Source: an uncultured Oscillospiraceae bacterium (GTDB lineage: Bacteria; Bacillota; Clostridia; Oscillospirales; Oscillospiraceae). From it: 64,000 nt of DNA. The stretch is from contig CAJOIU010000009.1 of assembly GCA_905234855.1 (NCBI GenBank), positions 1 to 64,000 on the forward strand, in the 5' to 3' direction. This document shows, in pieces, positions 25,414 to 33,853 of this stretch. Numbering within the stretch: position 1 is the first letter of the stretch; each line of letters begins with the position of its first letter. Both the position numbers and the translations under genes were made by a program. Below the pieces are notes generated by a model. That model made no database searches and was not told the DNA's origin. It worked only from the letters and a program-made list of their open reading frames with translations.

Positions 25414-25443
25414 TAGTTTTGCCAGTTCGGTGGCGTTTGATGC
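25414..25443 (-). promoter_or_regulatory. Sigma-F-like promoter of sigG
   Basis: Minus strand: GCATC (25443-25439), 15-bp spacer, GGCAAAACTA (25423-25414). The -10 fits the forespore sigma-F consensus GGnRAnAMTW at every position, and the -35 fits GYWTA at 4 of 5. Bacillus sigG is sigma-F driven. The site is 26 nt before the ATG and would also transcribe the element gene at 24501-25061. Confidence 0.6.
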
Positions 25444-25520
25444 ATGGCGGCGCCGCGCCGGAGGGGGCTTGCATTTTGCCCCGGGATATATTATCCTGTC
25501 AACAAAGGGAGATGATTTTC

Positions 25521-25766
25521 GTGGAAACAAGGATCGCCGTTATCAGCATCATCGTGGAAAAGCCGGACGCCGTGGGTGCTCTCAACAGCCTCCTGCATAC
25601 CTACAGCGCCTATATCATCGGTCGCATGGGGCTGCCGTACCGGGAACGCGGGCTGAGCATCATCTGCGTCGCCATTGACGCCCCGGCAGATAAGATCAAC
25701 GCCCTGACGGGCGCCCTCGGCCGCATCGAGGGCATCAACGCCAAGGCGGCCTATTCGAGCATTTGA
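25521..25766 (+). CDS. TM1266-type iron-only hydrogenase system regulator
   Basis: 81 residues if translation starts at GTG 25521, about ten bases after AGGGAG; an ATG at 25512 is too close to that site. It is a small ACT-like fold protein: ETRIAVISIIVEKPDAVGAL, then the central IIGRMGLPYRERGLSIICVA and the ending ALTGALGRIEGINAKAAYS. This is the TM1266/NikR-C-like family that lies beside [FeFe]-hydrogenase genes. It has no DNA-binding domain, so it probably binds a ligand or partner. The hydrogenase operon begins 287 nt downstream, after a strong hairpin. Confidence 0.85.
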   Translation: METRIAVISIIVEKPDAVGALNSLLHTYSAYIIGRMGLPYRERGLSIICVAIDAPADKINALTGALGRIEGINAKAAYSSI

Positions 25767-25775
25767 CAGAATAAA

Positions 25776-25816
25776 GCCGGCGGGCTGACAGAAACGGTAT
25801 CTGTCAGCCCGTCGGC
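25776..25816 (+). terminator. Strong terminator-like hairpin after the TM1266 gene
   Basis: GCCGGCGGGCTGACAGA (25776-25792) pairs with TCTGTCAGCCCGTCGGC (25800-25816) with one mismatch; TATGTTTAT follows. It separates the regulator from the hydrogenase operon. Confidence 0.7.
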
Positions 25817-25916
25817 TATGTTTATGAAGCATTGTTAATAAAAAAGCGAATAAATCCATCCAAAATATTATTATAGTCATAAACCTGTTTGTCCGCAATT
25901 CGCGAAATATACAAAA

Positions 25917-25987
25917 TTTGCGCGCAAAATTCTCATGGGATTTGCCGTTAAAAATTAATCTTTCCTTGCGAATAAGGGCGGCTTATT
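25917..25987. promoter_or_regulatory. Palindromic leader of the hydrogenase operon (possible operators)
   Basis: The 237-nt gap before hydC is AT-rich. It holds a perfect 12-bp palindrome TTTGCGCGCAAA (25917-25928) and a second inverted repeat AATAAG-GGCGG-CTTATT (25971-25987). TTGCGA at 25966 and TATTAT/TATAGG further on could belong to a promoter, but spacing is poor and I do not assign one. The binding protein is unknown. Confidence 0.35.
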
Positions 25988-26053
25988 ATATTGTATAGGT
26001 AAGATGAGAACCCTGCTCATGCTTTGACTAGAACAATCGGTAAGGAGGTAGTC

Positions 26054-26581
26054 ATGATGGAAGCGAATACCCAAATGACGGAGACTGTCGGCACGGAGGA
26101 GATCCTTCTGCAGCGTATCCGTCAGGTCGCGGCCAACTATAAGGGGAAAGAAGGAAGCTTGATCCAAGTTCTGCATATGGTGCAGGGCGTATACGGATAT
26201 CTGCCGCTGGAGGTTCAGGAGATCGTTTCGATCGAGCTGGGCGTGCCGCTGGCGGAGGTATCCGGCGTGGCGAGCTTCTATTCCTTTTTCTCGACCCAGC
26301 CCCGCGGCCGTCACACCATCCGCATCTGTCTCGGTACCGCGTGCTATGTGCGCGGCGGCGTGACCATTGTCGATACGCTGGAGAAGAACCTCGGCGTCGG
26401 CATCGGTCAGACGACGAAGGACGCTATGTTCACCTTTGAGGTCGCCCGCTGCATCGGCTCCTGTGGCCTCGCCCCCGCGATCTCCATCGACGCGGTCGTA
26501 TACCCCCATGTGAAGCCGGACGAAATCCCCGGCATTCTCCAGAGCTGGTATAAAAAAGATGAAGAGGAGGGCGCTTTCTGA
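26054..26581 (+). CDS. hydC: NADH-linked [FeFe]-hydrogenase subunit, NuoE-like (HydC/HndA type)
   Basis: 175 residues from the ATG at 26054, after TAAGGAGG. Thioredoxin-like [2Fe-2S] domain: the first cysteine pair is in CLGTACYVRGG and the second in CIGSCGLAP, as in NuoE. An N-terminal helical part (VLHMVQGVYGYLPLEVQEIV) precedes it. The subunit relays electrons between the NADH/FMN subunit and the iron-sulfur chain of the hydrogenase. The stop overlaps the start of the next gene (TGATG), so translation is coupled. Confidence 0.92.
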   Translation: MMEANTQMTETVGTEEILLQRIRQVAANYKGKEGSLIQVLHMVQGVYGYLPLEVQEIVSIELGVPLAEVSGVASFYSFFSTQPRGRHTIRICLGTACYVRGGVTIVDTLEKNLGVGIGQTTKDAMFTFEVARCIGSCGLAPAISIDAVVYPHVKPDEIPGILQSWYKKDEEEGAF

Positions 26582-28449
26582 TGTCTGCGATCTATTCTCT
26601 CAAAATCAAAACGCCGGCCGATCTGGAGGAGTTGCGGGAGAATTTCCTCAAGCGCACCACCGGCTACCGGCACACCATCTATATCTGCGGCGGCGCGGGC
26701 TGCATCTCTTCCCATTCCGAGGATGTGGTACAGGCGCTCAAAAAGGCCATGGCGCTGCGCGGCCTCTCGCAGGAGATCCGCATGGTTTCCACCGGCTGCG
26801 TCGGCCTGTGCGCGCAGGGACCCTGCATGATCGTCGATCCCGACGGCGTGTTCTATGGCGAGTTGACCCCGGAAAAGGTCCGCATGATCGTTGACCGCCA
26901 CCTCATCGGCGGCAGGATCGTGAAGGAGTGCTGTTATTTCGATAAGGATAAGCAGGAATACATCCCCTATACCAAAGACCTGCCCTTCTTCTCCAAGCAG
27001 GTGAAGATTGCCCTGCGGAACGTAGGCCGCATCGATTTCAGCTCCATCGAGGACTATATCGGGCATGACGGCTATTTTGCCCTTTCGAAGGTCCTCTCCG
27101 ACTGGGGTCGGGACAAGACCATCGAGGAGATCACGGCCTCCGGCCTTCGCGGCCGTGGCGGCGCGGGCTTTCCCACGGGCGTGAAGTGGAAATCCGGCCA
27201 CGATCAGCCCGGCGACCAGAAATACATCATCTGCAACGCGGACGAGGGCGACCCCGGCGCGTTCATGGATCGCAGCATCCTCGAGGGCGATCCCCACAGC
27301 GTCATCGAGGCGCTCATCATCGGCGGCTTCTGCATCGGCGCGAACAAGGGCTTCATCTATGTCCGCGCGGAGTATCCGCTGGCCATCGAGCGTCTGAGCG
27401 AAGCTCTTGAACAGGCGCGCGGCGTCGGCCTGCTGGGGGAGAACATCCTCGGCAGCGGCTTCAGCTTCGATCTTGAGATCCGCATCGGCGCGGGTGCTTT
27501 CGTCTGCGGCGAGGAGACGGCGCTCATAAACTCCATCGAGGGCAAGCGCGGCGAGCCGCGGCAGAAGCCGCCCTTCCCGTTCCAGCGCGGCCTCTGGGGC
27601 TGCCCCACCATCATCAACAACGTGGAGACGCTCGCGAATATCCCGGCGGTCGTCAATAAGGGCGCGGAATGGTTCTCCAGCTTTGGTGTCGGCCGGTCGA
27701 AGGGCACGAAGGTGTTCGCGCTGGCGGGCGATATCGTGAACTCCGGCATCATCGAGATCCCCATGGGCATCTCCATGCGCGAGATCATCTATGACATCGG
27801 CGGCGGCATGAAGGACGGCAAGCCCTTCAAGTCCGTCCAGTCCGGCGGCCCCTCCGGCGGCTGCCTCACAGCGGAGCATCTCGATGTTTCGGTGGACTAT
27901 GAGTCTCTGGCCGCGGCGGGCGCGATCATCGGCTCCGGCGGTCTCATCGCCATGGACGAGAATACCTGCATGGTCGATACCGCGCGGTATTTCATGGAGT
28001 TCATCCAAGACGAGAGCTGCGGCCACTGCGTCCCCTGCCGCATCGGCACGAAGCGTATGCTGGAGCTTCTGCAGCGCATGACGAACGGCGAGGCCGCCGA
28101 GGATGATATCGAAAACCTTGAAACCCTTGCCAAGACCGTCAGCGAGACGGCCATGTGCGCCCTCGGCCAGACCGCGCCGAACCCCGTTCTCACCACGATC
28201 AAGTATTTCCGCGACGAGTATATCGCCCATGTGCGGGACAAGAAATGCCCGGCGCATGTCTGCGCTGCGCTCAAGGAATACTCCATCGATCCCGAGAAGT
28301 GCAAGGGCTGCGGCATGTGCGCCCGTGGCTGCCCGGTGAACGCCATCTCCGGCGAGAAGGCGCAGCCGCATGTCATCGACAAGAGCGTCTGCATCAAGTG
28401 CGGCTCCTGCAAGGCGGTCTGCCGGTTCGACGCCGTATTTCTGATCTGA
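26581..28449 (+). CDS. hydB: NADH-linked [FeFe]-hydrogenase subunit, NuoF-like (HydB/HndC type)
   Basis: 622 residues. N-terminal thioredoxin-like [2Fe-2S] domain (about 30-120; CGGAGC, STGCVGLCAQGPC). NuoF domain with the FMN/NADH glycine-rich segment GLRGRGGAGFPTGVKW near 185-200 and EGDPGAFMDRSILEGDP. [4Fe-4S] site SCGHCVPCR near residue 480, and two C-terminal ferredoxin clusters (CKGCGMCARGCPVN; CIKCGSCKAVC) from about 572. It oxidises or produces NADH and passes electrons to HydA. In trimeric HydABC enzymes the reaction also uses ferredoxin (electron bifurcation); whether that applies here cannot be read directly. Confidence 0.94.
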   Translation: MSAIYSLKIKTPADLEELRENFLKRTTGYRHTIYICGGAGCISSHSEDVVQALKKAMALRGLSQEIRMVSTGCVGLCAQGPCMIVDPDGVFYGELTPEKVRMIVDRHLIGGRIVKECCYFDKDKQEYIPYTKDLPFFSKQVKIALRNVGRIDFSSIEDYIGHDGYFALSKVLSDWGRDKTIEEITASGLRGRGGAGFPTGVKWKSGHDQPGDQKYIICNADEGDPGAFMDRSILEGDPHSVIEALIIGGFCIGANKGFIYVRAEYPLAIERLSEALEQARGVGLLGENILGSGFSFDLEIRIGAGAFVCGEETALINSIEGKRGEPRQKPPFPFQRGLWGCPTIINNVETLANIPAVVNKGAEWFSSFGVGRSKGTKVFALAGDIVNSGIIEIPMGISMREIIYDIGGGMKDGKPFKSVQSGGPSGGCLTAEHLDVSVDYESLAAAGAIIGSGGLIAMDENTCMVDTARYFMEFIQDESCGHCVPCRIGTKRMLELLQRMTNGEAAEDDIENLETLAKTVSETAMCALGQTAPNPVLTTIKYFRDEYIAHVRDKKCPAHVCAALKEYSIDPEKCKGCGMCARGCPVNAISGEKAQPHVIDKSVCIKCGSCKAVCRFDAVFLI

Positions 28450-28468
28450 GGCATAGGAGGTAGAGAAA

Positions 28469-30301
28469 ATGATCGAACTTACGATAAACGGAAAGCATGT
28501 CTCCGCCCCCGAAGGCTCCACCATCATGGAGGCGGCGAAGCTCGCGGGCATCGATATCCCGCATTTGTGCCATTGCCCGGGCATCCATACGAACGGCTCC
28601 TGCCGCATCTGCGTCGTGGAGATCGAGGGCATGAAAAAGCTCATGGCCTCCTGCATCGTGAAGGCGCAGGACGGCATGGTGGTGCATACCAGCACGGAGC
28701 GCGTCCGGCTGGCGCGCAAGATCGTCTATGATCTGCTCATCTCGAACCACCCGAAGGACTGCATGTCCTGCTCCCGCAACCAGACCTGCGAGCTGCAGGC
28801 CCTGGGCGGTACGCTGGGCATCCTCGAAACGCATATCCACGGCGAAGCCAGCCCGCGGCGCGTGGATATCTCCCCGTCCATCACGCGCGACACCCGCAAA
28901 TGCATTCTCTGCCGCCGCTGCGTGACCGCCTGCCATGAGGTACAGGGCGTGGGCGCGATCTTCGCGCAGAACCGCGGCTTCAACACCGTGATCGCTCCTG
29001 CCCTCGGCAAGCCCCTCAACACCGTGGACTGCGCCATGTGCGGTCAATGCACGGTCGTCTGCCCCACCGGCGCCCTCACGGAGACGGACGGCATGGAGCC
29101 CGTCTGGGCAGCTCTCACCGATCCCAAGAAGCGCGTGATCGTGCAGGTTGCGCCTGCCGTCCGCGCCGCGCTGGGTGAGGAATTCGGCATGACCCCGGGC
29201 GAGACCGTCACCGGCAAGATGGCGACGGCACTCCACGATCTCGGCTTCGACGACGTGTTCGATACGAACTTCGGCGCCGACCTCACCATTCTGGAGGAGG
29301 GGACGGAGCTGCTCCAGCGGCTCACCGCTGCCCTCACCGGCGGCGAGGCCGTGCTTCCGATGATCACCTCCTGCTCCCCCGGCTGGATCAAGCATTGCGA
29401 GCATACGTTCCCGACGGAGCTCGATCACCTGTCGACCTGCAAAAGCCCCCATACCATGCTGGGCGCGGTCATCAAGAGTTTTTATGCCGATAAGATCGGC
29501 GTCGATCCGAAGGATATCTTCGTCGTTTCGGTCATGCCCTGCACTGCGAAGAAATACGAGATCCAGCGCCCGGAGATGCAGAACGGCGGCAACTTCAACG
29601 TGGACGCCGTCCTAACCACCCGCGAGCTGGCGCGTATGATCCGCACCATGGGTATCGACTTCCGCAATCTGGAGGAGGGCAGCTTCGATGCGCCCCTCGG
29701 CCTGTCCACCGGCGCGGCGGATATCTTCGGCGTCACTGGCGGCGTTATGGAGGCCGCGCTCCGCACGGTGTATGAGCTGGTCACCGGGCGCGAGATGCCG
29801 GGACGGAACCTGCATCTGGAGCCTATCATGGGTCTCGAGAAGATCAAGGAAGCCGAAGTCACCTTCGAAAACGTAAAGCCCGAGTATTCCTTCCTCGAGG
29901 GCGTCACCGCGAAGATCGCCGTCACGAGCGGCCTCAAGAACGCGGACGTGCTGCTGGAGCAGGTGAAAAACGGCACCAGCCCCTATCACTTCATCGAGGT
30001 CATGGGCTGCCCCGGCGGCTGCATCAACGGCGGCGGTCAGCCCCGGATCAAGAACAACGTCCCCAACTACAAGGAGCTTCGCATCGAGGCGCTGTACAAC
30101 GAGGACGAGGGCAAGCCCCTGCGTAAGTCCCACGAGAACCCCGATCTGCTGGAGCTGTACCGGGTGTTCCTCGGCGAGCCGTGCGGCGAGCTTTCCCATG
30201 AGCTGCTGCATACGCACTACACCGCCCGCGGCCACTTTAACGAGTGGCTCGACCCGAACTTCCAGCGGATGCTGGCGGAGACGGAAAAGGCCGTGCATTG
30301 A
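28469..30301 (+). CDS. hydA: [FeFe]-hydrogenase catalytic subunit (HydA/HndD type)
   Basis: 610 residues with an AGGAGG site. Plant-type [2Fe-2S] domain (1-80; CHCPG...GSCRIC), His-Cys3 cluster (CMSCSRNQTCELQ near 100), two [4Fe-4S] clusters (CILCRRC, CAMCGQCTVVCPTGA). H-cluster motifs are TSCSPGWIKHCE (about 300), MPCTAKKYE (about 355) and GCPGGCINGGGQP (about 511). The small-subunit tail GELSHELLHTHY ends the protein. It makes or uses H2 at the active site. It is the third gene of hydCBA and forms a cytosolic complex with them. The maturases HydEFG are not in this window. Confidence 0.96.
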   Translation: MIELTINGKHVSAPEGSTIMEAAKLAGIDIPHLCHCPGIHTNGSCRICVVEIEGMKKLMASCIVKAQDGMVVHTSTERVRLARKIVYDLLISNHPKDCMSCSRNQTCELQALGGTLGILETHIHGEASPRRVDISPSITRDTRKCILCRRCVTACHEVQGVGAIFAQNRGFNTVIAPALGKPLNTVDCAMCGQCTVVCPTGALTETDGMEPVWAALTDPKKRVIVQVAPAVRAALGEEFGMTPGETVTGKMATALHDLGFDDVFDTNFGADLTILEEGTELLQRLTAALTGGEAVLPMITSCSPGWIKHCEHTFPTELDHLSTCKSPHTMLGAVIKSFYADKIGVDPKDIFVVSVMPCTAKKYEIQRPEMQNGGNFNVDAVLTTRELARMIRTMGIDFRNLEEGSFDAPLGLSTGAADIFGVTGGVMEAALRTVYELVTGREMPGRNLHLEPIMGLEKIKEAEVTFENVKPEYSFLEGVTAKIAVTSGLKNADVLLEQVKNGTSPYHFIEVMGCPGGCINGGGQPRIKNNVPNYKELRIEALYNEDEGKPLRKSHENPDLLELYRVFLGEPCGELSHELLHTHYTARGHFNEWLDPNFQRMLAETEKAVH

Positions 30302-30320
30302 TCCGCAAAACCCCATAAAG

Positions 30321-30354
30321 AAGCTCCCTCGCCATGACGGCGGGGGAGCTTTTG
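30321..30354 (+). terminator. Terminator after the hydrogenase operon
   Basis: AAGCTCCCTCGCC pairs with GGCGGGGGAGCTT (one mismatch), followed by TTTGCG. It also lies between the convergent hydA and DAHP synthase genes. Confidence 0.75.
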
Positions 30355-30364
30355 CGTCTGGTGA

Positions 30365-31396
30365 TCACACCATGTCCGCAAGGTCATAGATGAGGCGCTC
30401 GGTCTTATCCCAGCCGAGGCATGGATCGGTGATGGACTGACCGTATACGCCGCCGCCCACGGGCTGGCAGCCGTCCTCCAGATAGCTCTCGATCATGAGA
30501 CCCTTCACGATGCGCTTTACGTCGGGATGGAGCTGGCGGTTATGCAGGATCTCCTTGGAGATGCGGATCTGCTCATAATACTGCTTATTGGAGTTCGAGT
30601 GGTTCGTGTCCACGATGATCGCGGGGTTCTGCAGCTCCGGCTGCTTGGCATACAGCTCGCTCACGAGCAGCAGATCTTCGAAATGATAGTTCGGATGGGT
30701 ATGCCCCTGCTTGTTGACATAGCCACGCAGGATGGCGTGGGCATAGGGATTTCCCTGCGAATGCACCTCCCAGTTGCGGTAGATGAAGGTGTGCCGTCCC
30801 TGTGCGGCGGTGATGGCGTTCATCATAACGGAAAAATCGCCGGAGGTGGGGTTTTTCATGCCCACGGGCACATCGATGCCGCTGGACGTGAGGCGGTGCT
30901 GCTGATTCTCCACCGAGCGCGCGCCGACGGCGACATAGGCCAGCAGATCGTCGAGGTATTTATAGTTTTCGGTATACAGCATCTCGTCCGCGCAGGTGAA
31001 GCCGGTGTCCTGCACGATGCGCATATGCATCTCGCGGATGGCGATGAGCCCCTTGAACATGTCCGGCTTATGCTCCGGGTCGGGCTGGTGGAGCATTCCC
31101 TTATAGCCCTTGCCGGTGGTGCGGGGCTTGTTCGTGTAGCAGCGGGGAACGATAAATATCTTGTCCGCGACCTTTTCCTGTACCGCGCGCAAGCGCGTCA
31201 TATAATCGAGGACGCTGTCGAGCCGGTCGGCCGAGCAGGGGCCGATGATGAGCAGCAGCCGATCATCCTGCCCGGAGAGGATGCTTTTGAGCTGCAGGTC
31301 GCGCTCCGCAAAAACGTGCTCCATCTCCGCGGTGACGGGATACATCTCCTTGACCTCCAGAGGGATGGCAAGCTTGCGGACAAATTCGAGATTCAT
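30365..31396 (-). CDS. aroF: DAHP synthase, class I AroF/G/H type
   Basis: 343 residues; AAAGGAG before the ATG. Condenses phosphoenolpyruvate and erythrose-4-phosphate, the first step to chorismate. Signatures are IIGPCSADRLDSV, PRCYTNKPRTTGKGYKG (PEP/phosphate binding), KNPTSGDF, and the metal-ligand stretch DTNHSNSNKQYYEQ. This is the AroFGH class (about 350 residues), usually feedback-regulated by aromatic amino acids; the specific inhibitor is not obvious. Monocistronic with its own promoter. The 5' leader is too short for a T-box. Confidence 0.94.
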   Translation of the reverse strand: MNLEFVRKLAIPLEVKEMYPVTAEMEHVFAERDLQLKSILSGQDDRLLLIIGPCSADRLDSVLDYMTRLRAVQEKVADKIFIVPRCYTNKPRTTGKGYKGMLHQPDPEHKPDMFKGLIAIREMHMRIVQDTGFTCADEMLYTENYKYLDDLLAYVAVGARSVENQQHRLTSSGIDVPVGMKNPTSGDFSVMMNAITAAQGRHTFIYRNWEVHSQGNPYAHAILRGYVNKQGHTHPNYHFEDLLLVSELYAKQPELQNPAIIVDTNHSNSNKQYYEQIRISKEILHNRQLHPDVKRIVKGLMIESYLEDGCQPVGGGVYGQSITDPCLGWDKTERLIYDLADMV

Positions 31397-31435
31397 GGGG
31401 TGAGATCTCCTTTGGTTTATTACTGTAATGTATTA

Positions 31436-31464
31436 ATTTAATTACGAAAACCCCGTCATGTCAA
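31436..31464 (-). promoter_or_regulatory. Promoter of the DAHP synthase gene
   Basis: Minus strand: perfect TTGACA (31464-31459), 17-bp spacer, TTAAAT (31441-31436), 39 nt before the ATG. Confidence 0.7.
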
Positions 31465-31483
31465 CCGTTTTTTCGCATGGAAA

Positions 31484-31519
31484 CGTAAAAAATCGGCTCC
31501 GCTGCTGCGGAGCCGATTT
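31484..31519 (-). terminator. Terminator of the cstA operon
   Basis: AAATCGGCTCCGC and GCGGAGCCGATTT form a perfect 13-bp stem with a 4-nt loop. On the minus strand a T6 run follows, 22 nt past the cstA stop. Confidence 0.88.
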
Positions 31520-31541
31520 GATATTTCGCTGCTTTGGGGAA

Positions 31542-33215
31542 TTACGCCTTCTTCGCGGCCTTCTTGGCAAAGATGGTCTGGAAGCCCTCGATCACGAGGA
31601 TGACAGCCAGAACGACCATCGCGATAGCGAAGATGAGCTGGAACCAGTCGCCCCAAGCGGCAAGGCCGCCGGTGAGCTTGTTCTTGATGGTGATGACAAG
31701 GCTGGTGAGGGTGGCGCACAGCATGAACACCATGGGGATGTAGAACATCTTGTTGTTCTTGCCCGCGTTGCCGAGCCAAGCGCAGACAGCCATCAGAGCG
31801 AGACCCGCGAGGAGCTGGTTGGCAGCGCCGAACAGACCCCAGATCTGGGAGAGCTTCAGTCCGCCGAGGACGCAGCCGATGATGACCATGATGAGGGTGC
31901 CGGTCAGGGGATGGCAGAGGAACTTGCGGAAGCCCTTCGCGTCCTTCCAAGTGGCCTCGCCGTCCTTCAGGAACAGCTCGGAGAACATGAAGCGGGACAG
32001 ACGGGTCGCGGTGTCGAGAGAGGTCAGCGCGAACACGGAAACGGCCAGCGTCAGCAGAGCATAGATCACGCCGTTGCCATAGAACATGGCGGCGATACCG
32101 TCGGCGAACGCAGCGGCCGGGGAGCCGTACTCACCGCCGGTGTACTTATCGAACACCATGCCGACGGCGATCAGGGAGATGATGCCGAGGGCGGACTCGA
32201 TGAGCATAGCGCCGTAGCCGATGGGCTTCGCGTCACGCTCGTTGGAGAGCTGCTTGGAGGTGGTGCCGGAGGCGACAAGGCTGTGGAAGCCGGAGCAGGC
32301 GCCGCAGGCAACGGTGATGAACAGCGCGGGGAACAGGCCGCCGAGGCTGGTCTTCCAGCCGGCAAAGGCGGGAACGGTCATGTGAGCGGAGCCGGTGATG
32401 GAGGCGACGATGATGCCCACCAGCGCAACGGCCATCATGCCGTACAGCAGGAAGCTGGACAGATAGTCACGGGGCTGGAGCAGGATCCACACCGGCACGA
32501 GGGATGCGACAGCGATGTACACGCCGATGAAGATGATCCAGAAGGTGCGGCTCGCAGCGAGACCGACCCTGAGGCCAAGGAACAGGAACGCAAGGATGCA
32601 GATGATGCCGATGATCGTCGCGGGAACGGTCTTGAGGCCGGCCTTGTTGGTCAGCAGGCCATAGACGATGGCAAGGACGATGAACAGCATGGAGACCATC
32701 GCGGTGGTCTCGTTCGGGGTGACGGTGCCGGTGGTGATGCCGACATTGTCGGACATGAAGGTGCCGGCCACGACGTTCACGAAGGACGCCACGACGAGGA
32801 CGAGAACCAGCAGGGCGAAGATGAGGAACAGCTTATGAGCGCGCTTGCCCATAGAGTCCTTGATAACGTCGCCGATGGACTTGCCGCCGTGACGGACAGA
32901 AGCGAACAGGGAGCCGAAGTCGTGCAGACCGCCGAAGAAGATGCCGCCCACAACGCACCACAGGAAGACGGGGATCCAGCCGAAAACGGAAGCCTGAACG
33001 GGTCCGTTGATGGGGCCTGCGCCTGCGATGGAAGAGAAGTGGTGACCCATCAGCACGACGGGCTTCGCGGCGACGTAGTCAACGCCGTCGTCCAGCTCGA
33101 CTGCGGGGGTCTTGCGTTCGGGGTCAACGCCCCACTGCTTTGCCAGCCAAGAGCCATAGAAGACATAGCCCAAGACCAGCAGGACGATTGCTGCCAGGAT
33201 GATCAGTAGTGCCAT
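31542..33215 (-). CDS. cstA: CstA family carbon-starvation / pyruvate-peptide transporter
   Basis: 557 residues with about 15 hydrophobic segments. The family landmarks are GHHFSSIAGAGPINGPVQA near residue 57 and MGKRAHKLFLIFALLVLVLV. A cysteine-containing ACGACSGFHSLVASGTTSKQ follows near 300-320. The length matches the shorter Gram-positive CstA (about 560; the E. coli protein is about 700). These are inner-membrane uptake systems for pyruvate or peptides under carbon limitation. The small gene at 33226-33729 ends 10 nt before the start, so the two are co-transcribed. Confidence 0.92.
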   Translation of the reverse strand: MALLIILAAIVLLVLGYVFYGSWLAKQWGVDPERKTPAVELDDGVDYVAAKPVVLMGHHFSSIAGAGPINGPVQASVFGWIPVFLWCVVGGIFFGGLHDFGSLFASVRHGGKSIGDVIKDSMGKRAHKLFLIFALLVLVLVVASFVNVVAGTFMSDNVGITTGTVTPNETTAMVSMLFIVLAIVYGLLTNKAGLKTVPATIIGIICILAFLFLGLRVGLAASRTFWIIFIGVYIAVASLVPVWILLQPRDYLSSFLLYGMMAVALVGIIVASITGSAHMTVPAFAGWKTSLGGLFPALFITVACGACSGFHSLVASGTTSKQLSNERDAKPIGYGAMLIESALGIISLIAVGMVFDKYTGGEYGSPAAAFADGIAAMFYGNGVIYALLTLAVSVFALTSLDTATRLSRFMFSELFLKDGEATWKDAKGFRKFLCHPLTGTLIMVIIGCVLGGLKLSQIWGLFGAANQLLAGLALMAVCAWLGNAGKNNKMFYIPMVFMLCATLTSLVITIKNKLTGGLAAWGDWFQLIFAIAMVVLAVILVIEGFQTIFAKKAAKKA

Positions 33216-33225
33216 GACAAATCTC

Positions 33226-33729
33226 CTACTCTAAAAAATTTATATTGCCAAAGAGCTTCCTGAGGCTTTGACCCATGCGGTTGCAGGTCATGCGTCCGGA
33301 GGAGGTCTCAATAACAATCGCGCGATAGTTGCTGTAGCCGTGCAGGAGCATTTTATAGCTCTTGGAGCGGCGAAGTTTTTTTATGTAGTCCACCGCGTCG
33401 GGATCGACGGTCTCGGCGACCAGCACCAGCCCTATGTCGGTATTGCGGTGGATGGAACTGGGCTTTACACGGGAAAGCCCCTCCGCCCACGCCGCCTCGT
33501 CGAGGCGCTTCGCGTCCGCCGGCGTCAGCCGGTCGATGGCGGCGAAGAAAATGTGCTCGTGGGATTCCACCTCGGTATACTTGGCGGTTTTGAAAAGGAA
33601 ATACTGCTCGTCGTGGATGTGGAAGGTGGCCTCCGCATCGAAGGGAGAAGCAGCATCCTCGCCGCGCCGGATATCGTAGTAGCGGGTAAAGAGCGGCAGG
33701 ATGTTTTCGAGCGCTTCGGATGCGGTCAT
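33226..33729 (-). CDS. Unknown protein co-transcribed with cstA
   Basis: 167 residues from the ATG at 33729, which has GGAGACG eight nt before it; the longer frame to 33765 has no site. It is soluble, without cysteine pairs or membrane helices. Notable stretches are HIHDEQYFLFKTAKYTEVES, FFAAIDRLTPADAKRLDEAA and a basic middle IKKLRRSKSYKMLLHGYSN. I do not recognise the family. Its close spacing to cstA suggests a role tied to the transporter or its regulation. Confidence 0.7.
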   Translation of the reverse strand: MTASEALENILPLFTRYYDIRRGEDAASPFDAEATFHIHDEQYFLFKTAKYTEVESHEHIFFAAIDRLTPADAKRLDEAAWAEGLSRVKPSSIHRNTDIGLVLVAETVDPDAVDYIKKLRRSKSYKMLLHGYSNYRAIVIETSSGRMTCNRMGQSLRKLFGNINFLE

Positions 33730-33784
33730 ATGTCGTCTCCTATTTGGATATGGAAATGTGAACAAAACATGAATTTGCTACATT

Positions 33785-33813
33785 ATTTTAATGCTGTTTT
33801 TCTGAAAACACAA
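33785..33813 (-). promoter_or_regulatory. Probable promoter of the unknown-cstA operon
   Basis: Minus strand: TTGTGT (33813-33808), 17-bp spacer, TAAAAT (33790-33785), about 55 nt before the ATG at 33729. Confidence 0.45.
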
Positions 33814-33853
33814 GTCTTTTATGCCATTTTTTTCGGAAAAACAGCGAAAAAAC

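Noticed and set aside
24501-25445. A 314-codon fusion protein of a sigma factor N-terminus and an unknown domain
   Set aside because: The sigma part stops exactly at the att dinucleotide and continues at 11194; the second part has its own ribosome site and start at 25061. It is an interrupted gene, not a native fusion.
26407-28719. Minus-strand ORF of 770 codons opposite hydB
   Set aside because: hydB is unmistakable on the other strand; the antisense frame is rich in A/R/D with no motifs.
30365-31464. T-box or other leader riboswitch before the DAHP synthase gene
   Set aside because: The promoter lies only about 40 nt before the start codon, so there is no room for one.
31458-33209. Plus-strand ORF of 583 codons opposite cstA
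   Set aside because: Extremely acidic, low-complexity translation of an antisense membrane-protein gene.
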